From: Bacillota bacterium
GTDB taxonomy: Bacteria; Bacillota; Clostridia; Christensenellales; CAG-138
Assembly: GCA_023396535.1 (NCBI GenBank)
Contig: JAEWWD010000305.1
Coordinates: 1-28,747 of the forward strand
DNA length: 28,747 nt
Direction of reading: 5' to 3'
Below are positions 17,086 to 22,698 of this stretch, one piece after another (positions within the stretch are counted from its first letter, which is position 1; each line of letters begins with the position of its first letter). The notes under the pieces are model-generated. The model made no database searches. It worked only from the letters and a program-made list of their open reading frames with translations, and was not told where the DNA came from. The position numbers were made by a program, and so were the translations under genes.

Positions 17086-17288
17086 TAAGGGAGAACCCAA
17101 AACCCTTGAACCCAATGCCTTTATCGAATCCCCTTCGCCGGCAGCATGCCGCCGGCGGGAAGGTTTTTAGGGGCTTTCCGCAGGAAGCGGGCTCGTTTTC
17201 CAAGGGAAAAATCGATCCTGCGAATCGATTTTTGAGCCTCGGGTTCCGCTGTCTACGGCCTTAAGCGAGGGCGGAGCCCTCATAACAA
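17086..17288 (+). repeat. Degenerate modular palindromic repeat, copy C
   Basis: The gap between argB and the UroD-family gene holds a decayed copy of the element at 18174-18314. It has ACCCTTGAACCC..., an imperfect CGCCGGCAGCATGCCGCCGGCG palindrome in place of the copy A palindrome, and at the far end CCTTAAGCGAGGGCGGAGCC followed by CTC. An unrelated insert containing AAAAATCGAT...ATCGATTTTT (around 17209-17235) separates the parts. No gene is visible in this 239-nt gap. Confidence 0.6.
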
Positions 17289-17293
17289 ACTTT

Positions 17294-18145
17294 TTATTTG
17301 AACATCGTTCCCATGCCTTCGTCCGTAAGCGCTTCGATCAGTATCGAGTGCGGTACGCGGCCGTCAATGATAAATACTTTTTTGACGCCGCGGCGGATAG
17401 CCTCTATGCAGCATTCCACCTTGGGGATCATGCCGCCCTGTATGATGCCTTCGCGAACAAGCTGCGGCGCTTCGCTGACCGGCACGACCGAAATGAGCGA
17501 AGACGGGTCGTTCACATCGCGCAGCAGGCCGTAGGTATCGGTCATGGATATAAAGCTTTCCGCCTTGAGCGTACCCGCTATGCGCGCGGCCGCCGTATCC
17601 GCGTTGATGTTGTAGGTGTTGCCTTTGCGGTCGGTACCCACGGTGGAGATAACAGGGATATAGCCCTTCTCCAGCAGGTCGAATATGGGCTGCGGATTGA
17701 CGCTTGTGATCTCGCCCACGTACCCGAGCCGCTCGTCGTACTGCTTTGCTTCAAGCATGCGGCAATCCATGCCGGAAAGGCCTATGGCCTTGCCGCCGAT
17801 GTTGGTGATGAGGCTGACGAGATCCTTATTGATTTTGCCTGCCAGCACCATCTGCACGATCTCGGCCGTTTCTTTATCCGTCACGCGCAAACCGTCCACA
17901 AATTCGCTCTTTTTGCCCACCCGCTTGAGCATGTCGGATATCTCCGGCCCGCCGCCGTGTATGAGCACCACTTTCACGCCTATGAGCGAGAGCAGCACGA
18001 TATCGCCCATCACGGCCTGCTTGAGCTCTTCGCTGACCATGGCGTTGCCGCCGTATTTCACGACGATAATCTTGTTGTTGTATTTTTGAATGTAGGGCAG
18101 CGCCTGTATCAGGATTTCCGCCCTCTGCGCGTTGCTGATCATCAT
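17294..18145 (-). CDS. argB: Acetylglutamate kinase ArgB
   Basis: ArgB phosphorylates N-acetylglutamate, usually the arginine-inhibited step when ArgJ recycles acetyl groups. The 283-residue amino-acid-kinase-fold protein shows VVKYGGNAM (phosphate-binding lysine), LIHGGGPEISDMLKR, the NINADTAAARIAGTLKAE nucleotide/substrate segment and a C-terminal DGRVPHSILIEALTDEGMGTMF helix. An N-terminal helix, MMISNAQRAEILIQALPYI, precedes the kinase domain, as in hexameric arginine-sensitive forms. The start at 18145 has AGAGG 6 nt upstream. The gene is bracketed by two repeat elements. Confidence 0.97.
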   Translation of the reverse strand: MMISNAQRAEILIQALPYIQKYNNKIIVVKYGGNAMVSEELKQAVMGDIVLLSLIGVKVVLIHGGGPEISDMLKRVGKKSEFVDGLRVTDKETAEIVQMVLAGKINKDLVSLITNIGGKAIGLSGMDCRMLEAKQYDERLGYVGEITSVNPQPIFDLLEKGYIPVISTVGTDRKGNTYNINADTAAARIAGTLKAESFISMTDTYGLLRDVNDPSSLISVVPVSEAPQLVREGIIQGGMIPKVECCIEAIRRGVKKVFIIDGRVPHSILIEALTDEGMGTMFK

Positions 18146-18173
18146 GGTTGGCCTCTTTCGTGTAAATACTGGC

Positions 18174-18314
18174 GGGGGCTTTGCCCCCGGACCCCTACCA
18201 AAGGGACATATCCCTTTGGAATCCCCTTCGCAGGCGGCATGCCGCCTGCGAAGGGTTCTTAGGGCCGTTACGGCCCTAAGCGGGAGTTTGAGGGCAGAGC
18301 CCTCAACGTACCCC
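18174..18314 (+). repeat. Modular palindromic repeat, copy A (fullest copy)
   Basis: About 140 bp made almost wholly of short palindromes: GGGGGCTTTGCCCCC (18174-18188), AAAGGGACATATCCCTTT, a perfect 32-bp palindrome centred on GCATGC (18224-18255), AGGGCCGTTACGGCCCT, and GAGGGCAGAGCCCTC, ending in AACGTAC. The same order of modules occurs at 22529-22672. It lies inside the arg operon between argJ and argB, in the antisense orientation relative to that transcript. Confidence 0.88.
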
Positions 18315-18326
18315 TTATGCGCGCTA

Positions 18327-19541
18327 CTATGAACGGTAATCGCCGTTAATCTTCACGTAATCGTACGTCAGGTCGCAGCCCCAGGCTGTTGCCGAGCTGC
18401 TGCCGCTGTTGAGGCAGACGAGGACGTCGATCTCATGCTCAAGCAGCACGGTCTTGGCGGTTTCCTCGGAAAACGGGATGCCCCTGCCGTTTTTGCATAC
18501 GTCCACGCGCCCGGCGGGGGACTGGAAGGATACGTCCACGGCGTCGATATCGACGTCAATGCCCGCATAGCCTATGGCGCAGAGCACCCGGCCCCAGTTG
18601 GCGTCCGCGCCGAACATGGCCGCCTTGAACAGGCTGGAGCAGATGACGGATTTCGCGACCGTACGGGCGATGGTATCCGAGCTTGCGCCGGTTACGGCGC
18701 AGGTGATGAGCTTTGTCGCGCCCTCGCCGTCCTTTGCGATCTGCCGGCACAGGAAACTGGTTACCGCCCGCAGCGCGGCGCGGAACGCGTCGTACTCCGC
18801 GCCCTCGGCGGTGATTTCCTTATTGCCGGCCATGCCGTTTGCGAGTACGGCCACCATATCGTTGGTGGAGGTGTCACCGTCCACGCTGACCATGTTGAAC
18901 GTGTCGAGTATATCGTTGGAGAGCGCCTTTTGCAGCATGGCGGGGGAGATGGCGGCGTCCGTCGTTACGAACACCAGCATGGTGGCCATGTTGGGGTGTA
19001 TCATGCCGGAGCCCTTGGCGATGCCGCCGATATGGCATTCCGTGCCGCCGATTTCAAAGGAAACGGCGGTCTCCTTCACGGCGAGGTCGGTCGTCATGAT
19101 GGCCTGCGCGGCGTCCAAACTTTTATCATAGCCAAGTTCGGCCACGAGGGAGGGCATGCCTGCCGCAATGGGCGCTATGGGAAGCGGCTGGCCGATAACG
19201 CCCGTGGAGGCGATGACCACGTCCGTCGCGGGTATGTTCAGCTCTTTGGCGCACAGCGCGCACATTTGGCTGGCGATGTCTATGCCGTCCGCGTTACAGG
19301 TATTGGCGTTGCCGCTGTTGCAGAGTATGGCCTGCGCCTTGCCGTCGGAGATATTATCCTTCGTGACCAGAAGAGGCGCGCCTTTTACGAGGTTTTTCGT
19401 ATAGACGGCGGCGGCGCTCGCGGCGACGTCGCTTACGATGAGCGCGAGGTCCTTGGCTGTTTTATTTTTGCGCAGCCCGCAGTGTATGCCCGCTGCCCGA
19501 AATCCTTTTGCGGCGCACACGCCGCCCGCGATGCTCTTCAT
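18327..19541 (-). CDS. argJ: Glutamate N-acetyltransferase / amino-acid N-acetyltransferase ArgJ
   Basis: ArgJ transfers the acetyl group from N-acetylornithine to glutamate, closing the cyclic pathway; bifunctional forms also use acetyl-CoA. The 404-residue proprotein carries the self-cleavage site in KGSGMIHPNMATMLVF, with Thr187 as nucleophile after Ala186, giving alpha and beta chains. STGVIGQPLPI, the oxyanion-hole region, is also present. AAGGAGG lies 7 nt upstream of ATG 19541. It follows argC by 34 nt. Whether it is mono- or bifunctional cannot be decided, but no argA is in the window. Confidence 0.97.
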   Translation of the reverse strand: MKSIAGGVCAAKGFRAAGIHCGLRKNKTAKDLALIVSDVAASAAAVYTKNLVKGAPLLVTKDNISDGKAQAILCNSGNANTCNADGIDIASQMCALCAKELNIPATDVVIASTGVIGQPLPIAPIAAGMPSLVAELGYDKSLDAAQAIMTTDLAVKETAVSFEIGGTECHIGGIAKGSGMIHPNMATMLVFVTTDAAISPAMLQKALSNDILDTFNMVSVDGDTSTNDMVAVLANGMAGNKEITAEGAEYDAFRAALRAVTSFLCRQIAKDGEGATKLITCAVTGASSDTIARTVAKSVICSSLFKAAMFGADANWGRVLCAIGYAGIDVDIDAVDVSFQSPAGRVDVCKNGRGIPFSEETAKTVLLEHEIDVLVCLNSGSSSATAWGCDLTYDYVKINGDYRS

Positions 19542-19575
19542 ATGCAGTCCTCCTTGAATGCGGTCTTCATTGTCA

Positions 19576-20511
19576 TCAAAGCACCAATCCTGCGGTCTCG
19601 TCCCTGCCCAGCATGATATTCATGCACTGGACGGCCGCGCCCGAAGCGCCCTTGCCCAGGTTGTCAAAGCGCGCGAACAAAGTCATGCGCTCGTCGTTTC
19701 CTTCCACAAACAGTTCCATGCAGTCTCTGCCCGAGAGCGCGTTGGCCGCCAAAGTCAGGTTTTTACCGACGTAGGGGTGAACGCTGATGAGCCTGCAGCC
19801 GTCGTAGTGTTCCGCGTAAATTGCCTGTATATCCCGCGCGGAAAGGGGTTTATGCAACTGCGCTTTATGCAGGGGAACGCTCACCAGCATGCCTGCATAA
19901 AAATCCGCTACCACCGGGTTGAATACGGGCGGGGTATCAAGCCCTGCGCGCACCTGCATTTCGGGCAGGTGCTTGTGCGCCTGCGCCGTGGCGTACTGAC
20001 GGGGAGAGGAATAGGCAATATCCCTTTCTGGGTCTTCGTATTCCGCAATCATTTTTTTGCCGCCGCCACTATAGCCCGTAAGAGAAAAGCAGTTTAAAAG
20101 CGCCGAGGGATCGAGCGCGCCCGATGCGACGAGCGGGTAGGCGAGCGCTATGAAGCCGCTTGCGTGGCAGCCGGGAACCGCCGTACGCGCGCCGTTTTGT
20201 ATGGCCTGCGCGTGTGCCGCGGAAAGCTCGGGAAACCCGTAGTTCCATTCCAGTGCTGTACGGTGCGCGGTGGAGGCGTCTATAATCCGTACGGCGCTGC
20301 CTTGCGCAAGCTGCGCCGATTCGCGCGCCGCGTCGTCCGGCAGGCAGAGAAACGCGATATCCGCTTCGTGCAGCAGTTCGCGCCGCGCGGCCGGGTCCTT
20401 GCGCCGCTCTTCCGGGAGGGTCAGAAGGGATATATCCGGGAACGCGCTGAGCCGTTCATGAATCCGAAGCCCTGTTGTGCCTTCCCGTCCGTCTATAAAA
20501 ACCTGCACCAT
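19576..20511 (-). CDS. argC: N-acetyl-gamma-glutamyl-phosphate reductase ArgC (type 2)
   Basis: ArgC reduces N-acetylglutamyl phosphate to the semialdehyde with NADPH. The 311-residue protein begins MVQVFIDGREGTTGLRIHER, the type 2 ArgC pattern rather than the longer type 1. The active-site cysteine is in AVPGCHASGF (Cys115), and an SLTGYSGGGKKMI segment follows. The ribosome binding site is modest (AGAGG). It is the first gene of the arg operon, with the promoter about 30 nt upstream of the ATG. Confidence 0.95.
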   Translation of the reverse strand: MVQVFIDGREGTTGLRIHERLSAFPDISLLTLPEERRKDPAARRELLHEADIAFLCLPDDAARESAQLAQGSAVRIIDASTAHRTALEWNYGFPELSAAHAQAIQNGARTAVPGCHASGFIALAYPLVASGALDPSALLNCFSLTGYSGGGKKMIAEYEDPERDIAYSSPRQYATAQAHKHLPEMQVRAGLDTPPVFNPVVADFYAGMLVSVPLHKAQLHKPLSARDIQAIYAEHYDGCRLISVHPYVGKNLTLAANALSGRDCMELFVEGNDERMTLFARFDNLGKGASGAAVQCMNIMLGRDETAGLVL

Positions 20512-20528
20512 ATCATGCCTCTAGTGTT

Positions 20529-20556
20529 GTATTTATTCATAATTATACATTCAGAA
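20529..20556 (-). promoter_or_regulatory. Possible ArgR operator over the argC promoter
   Basis: On the minus strand two TGAAT half-sites (20553-20549 and 20539-20535) flank and overlap the -10. The second, TATGAATAAATACAA, resembles the left half of the Bacillus ARG box CATGAATAAAAATTCAAG (ATGAATAAA identical). The second half-sites are poor and the 14-bp spacing is not the usual 21, so this is a candidate only. Confidence 0.4.
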
Positions 20557-20569
20557 TGCGTAATGTCAA
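20542..20569 (-). promoter_or_regulatory. Predicted sigma-A promoter of the arg operon
   Basis: TTGACA (20569-20564) and TATAAT (20547-20542), both perfect consensus hexamers, are separated by 16 bp on the minus strand. The transcription start should be near 20535, only about 24 nt before the argC ATG. Confidence 0.8.
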
Positions 20570-20685
20570 CAGAAATACGGATATTTATTTAATATTTTCG
20601 ATTTTTATACAGTATTTGCGTAACGATATTTCATCGCGCCCCGCGAAACCGCCTGAAAATTGCTTCGCCGAAGTACAGAACGCGC

Positions 20686-20714
20686 TTGACAACGCGGGGC
20701 GCATGCATTACCAT
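20686..20714 (+). promoter_or_regulatory. Predicted promoter of the met leader transcript
   Basis: TTGACA (20686-20691), a 17-bp spacer and TACCAT (20709-20714) form a good promoter, with transcription starting near 20721. The -10 is embedded in ATGCAT-TACC-ATGCAT (20703-20718), a small dyad that might be an operator. It diverges from the arg promoter, with about 115 bp between the two -35 boxes. Confidence 0.6.
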
Positions 20715-20785
20715 GCATAACAAAGGGAAGAAACGTTCTGATAAAGCCGCAGGGCTTATCGGCGGCTTGAAGGAAAGGAGCCTCC

Positions 20786-20875
20786 ATGCAGGGGTTCGTA
20801 CGCAGCATGATGATGCCCATGTGCGGGACTATGCGTTCCGCACTGTTTCGCGCGCTGCGGCCTGTTAAGGCATAA
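20786..20875 (+). CDS. Met-rich 29-residue leader peptide upstream of metF
   Basis: An ATG at 20786 preceded by AAAGGAG (5-nt spacer) opens a 29-codon frame ending in TAA at 20873-20875. Residues 8-16 read MMMPMCGTM, five Met in nine codons. The frame lies between a promoter (20686-20714) and a perfect intrinsic terminator that starts 15 nt after the stop. This is the layout of a classical attenuator leader such as trpL or hisL, with Met as control codon and methionine genes downstream. The peptide itself probably has no function beyond stalling. An independent small Met-rich protein is the alternative. The leader reading is an inference; the ORF and its composition are seen directly. Confidence 0.72.
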   Translation: MQGFVRSMMMPMCGTMRSALFRALRPVKA

Positions 20876-20890
20876 AAGGCGGAGCAAACA

Positions 20891-20922
20891 AGCCCTGCCT
20901 CGCAACGCGAGGCAGGGCTTTT
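20891..20922 (+). terminator. Intrinsic terminator (attenuator) between leader ORF and metF
   Basis: AGCCCTGCCTCGC (20891-20903) pairs perfectly with GCGAGGCAGGGCT (20907-20919) around an AAC loop, and TTTT follows. It lies 95 nt before the metF ATG. Segments upstream can pair with it instead: CGCGCTGCG (20851-20859, within the leader ORF) with CGCAACGCG (20901-20909), one mismatch; and GCAGGGCTT (20749-20757) with AAGCCCTGC (20890-20898), perfect. Confidence 0.88.
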
Positions 20923-20962
20923 ATACATCACGGGGCTTTCGAGCTTCCATAGCGCTTTCATA

Positions 20963-20971
20963 TGATATACT
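20963..20971 (+). promoter_or_regulatory. Possible extended -10 promoter just upstream of metF
   Basis: TGATATACT contains TATACT with a TG one base upstream, an extended -10 form. No good -35 is seen 17 bp upstream. If active, transcription would start near 20978 and bypass the attenuator, giving basal metF expression. Confidence 0.35.
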
Positions 20972-21016
20972 TGTTTTGCGCCCGCGCAACGCACGGCGCG
21001 CGGAAAGGATAATGCC

Positions 21017-21886
21017 ATGCTCATACGCGATATGCTCGGGACAGGCCGGGTCACGGTATCCTGCGAATTGTTCCCCCCCAAGCAGGACGGGGATCTGCCG
21101 CAGGCGGAGGAGATCGTACGAAAAACGGCGGCGCTCAATCCGGATTTCATCAGCGTCACATACGGCGCAAGCGGAGGCACCTCCAAAAACACCATCCGCA
21201 TGGCGGAATATGTCGAGCAGTGCGGCGGACAGGCGCTCGCGCACCTGACCTGCGCATCCTCCACGCGGGAGGAGATTGGCGCGCTTGTCGACAAGCTCTA
21301 TGAGCGGGGCATCCGCAATGTGCTGGCGCTGCGCGGCGATATACCGGCGGGCGCGGGCTTCCCGGCGACGCAGCAGTACTCATATGCCAGCGAACTGGTA
21401 CACGAGATACGTACACGCGGTGATTTCTGCATTGGCGGGGCGTGCTACCCTGACGGGCATACGGAAAGCAGCGGCCAGGCGGAGGATATCCGCCACCTCA
21501 AGGAAAAGGTGGACGCGGGCTGCGATTTCCTTACTACGCAGATGTTCTTTGACAATAACGTGCTCTACCGTTTTCTCTACCGCATCCGGGATATCGGCAT
21601 TACGGTGCCGGTGCTGGCGGGCATCATGCCCGTTACCAACAAAAAACAGATCACGCGCATCGTGCAGTTAAGCGGCACGTCGCTGCCGCCGCGCTTCCTC
21701 AGCATACTGGATAAGTTCGGTGATAACCCCGCTGCCATGCAGCAGGCGGGCGTGGCGTACGCCACCGAGCAGATTATAGACCTCATCGCGAACGGCGTGC
21801 GCGGCATCCACATATACACCATGAACAAACCCGAAATCGCCGCAAGCATCATGCGGAACATCAGCGATATCGTAAAGGTAGGATAA
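21017..21886 (+). CDS. metF: 5,10-methylenetetrahydrofolate reductase MetF
   Basis: MetF is a flavin TIM-barrel enzyme that reduces methylene-THF to methyl-THF, the methyl donor for MetH. The 289-residue protein has VSCELFPPKQDG near residue 17 (catalytic Glu in the EFFPP-like motif), FISVTYGASGGT, ALRGDIP, a DFLTTQMFFDN segment and a C-terminal ATEQIIDLIANGVRGIHIYTMN. AAAGGA lies about 7 nt upstream of ATG 21017. It is the first structural gene of the met operon and ends 2 nt before the reactivation-protein gene. No MetV-like zinc partner is in the window. Confidence 0.97.
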   Translation: MLIRDMLGTGRVTVSCELFPPKQDGDLPQAEEIVRKTAALNPDFISVTYGASGGTSKNTIRMAEYVEQCGGQALAHLTCASSTREEIGALVDKLYERGIRNVLALRGDIPAGAGFPATQQYSYASELVHEIRTRGDFCIGGACYPDGHTESSGQAEDIRHLKEKVDAGCDFLTTQMFFDNNVLYRFLYRIRDIGITVPVLAGIMPVTNKKQITRIVQLSGTSLPPRFLSILDKFGDNPAAMQQAGVAYATEQIIDLIANGVRGIHIYTMNKPEIAASIMRNISDIVKVG

Positions 21887-21888
21887 AC

Positions 21889-22521
21889 GTGCAGGTGGAT
21901 AAGAAGGAAGCGCTGCGCTACCTGGGTGTGCGCGGCGAGCCGGATGCGCAGACGCTGGCGCTCATCGACGATTGCATACCGCGTCTTGCGAGCGTCGCCG
22001 CGTTTAAATATACGGCGCTGGAGCTTCCTGTTAATATCGCGGACGATGCCGTATCGCTTTCCGGCGTAACGGTAAAAAGCCGCGCGCTCGCGCGGCATAT
22101 CGCGGGCAGCGCGCATGCGCTGCTGTTCGCTGCGACGCTGGGGGCGGGCGTGGACAGGCTCATGCAGGCCTACGCGGCGACGGATATCCCCAGGGCTGCG
22201 GCGCTGCAGGCGTGCGCGGCTTCGCTGCTGGAAAGCGGGGCGGACGAGGCGCAGGCATGCTACGAAAAGGAGTACGCCGCAAAGGGGTTGTACCTGCGGC
22301 CGCGGTTTTCGCCGGGATACGGGGATTTCAGCCTTTCGGTTCAGCCGGATATTCTGCGCCTGCTTGACGCGCAAAAGCGCATCGGCCTTTTTGCAACGAA
22401 AAACAATATGCTTACGCCCACGAAATCCATCACCGCCGTCATAGGCGTATCCAGGCAGCCTTGCGGCGGCAAACCGGGCTGCGCTGCGTGCAATAAAACG
22501 GACTGCGCATTCCGGAGATAA
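21889..22521 (+). CDS. Stand-alone MetH reactivation-domain protein
   Basis: The 210-residue protein matches the activation (AdoMet-binding) domain found at the C terminus of E. coli MetH, here a separate gene as in Thermotoga TM0269. The key segment is LRPRFSPGYGDFSLSVQPDI, followed by TPTKSITAVIGVSR. It should bind AdoMet and reductively remethylate oxidised cob(II)alamin on MetH. The C-terminal tail has four cysteines, C-x5-C-x2-C-x4-C (about residues 192-206), absent from the E. coli domain. The start is GTG at 21889, 2 nt after metF. The physiological reductant is unknown; the cysteines may bind metal or take part in electron transfer (inference). Confidence 0.9.
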   Translation: MQVDKKEALRYLGVRGEPDAQTLALIDDCIPRLASVAAFKYTALELPVNIADDAVSLSGVTVKSRALARHIAGSAHALLFAATLGAGVDRLMQAYAATDIPRAAALQACAASLLESGADEAQACYEKEYAAKGLYLRPRFSPGYGDFSLSVQPDILRLLDAQKRIGLFATKNNMLTPTKSITAVIGVSRQPCGGKPGCAACNKTDCAFRR

Positions 22522-22528
22522 GTTTTCT

Positions 22529-22672
22529 CGGGGGCTTTGCCCCCGAACCCCTACCAAAGGGCTATAATAGCCCTTTGGAATCCCTATGCAGACGGCATGC
22601 CGTCTGCACGAAGGGTTCTTAGGGCCAATGGCCCTAAGCGGGAGTTTGAGGGCAGAGCCCTCTGCGTACTCC
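22529..22672 (+). repeat. Modular palindromic repeat, copy B
   Basis: Same module order as 18174-18314: CGGGGGCTTTGCCCCCG (22529-22545), AAAGGGCTATAATAGCCCTTT, a 22-bp perfect palindrome centred on GCATGC (22587-22608), AGGGCCAATGGCCCT, then GGGAGTTTGAGGGCAGAGCC and CTC. The palindromes differ from copy A by paired changes that keep the stems intact. It lies inside the met operon and ends 26 nt before the metH ATG, so metH translation starts just past a chain of hairpins. Confidence 0.88.
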
Positions 22673-22698
22673 TATCTGACAACAAAAGGAGAAACGAT

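Noticed and set aside
20686..20868. 60-codon plus-strand frame overlapping the leader peptide
   Set aside because: Its TTG start lies inside the -35 box of the promoter with no ribosome binding site. The 29-codon frame has a strong site and the Met cluster.
20721..21016. SAM riboswitch or Met T-box upstream of metF
   Set aside because: No T-box AGGGTGGNACCGCG consensus or recognisable SAM-I core could be found by eye. A covariance-model search of 20690-21016 would settle it.
20605..21294. 229-codon minus-strand frame across the met leader and metF start
   Set aside because: It is antisense to the leader ORF, the terminator and metF, has no ribosome binding site, and has no recognisable family.
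22537..22698. 54-residue N-terminal extension of MetH
   Set aside because: It is a translation of the palindromic repeat. ATG 22699 has a good ribosome binding site and starts at the conserved MetH N terminus.
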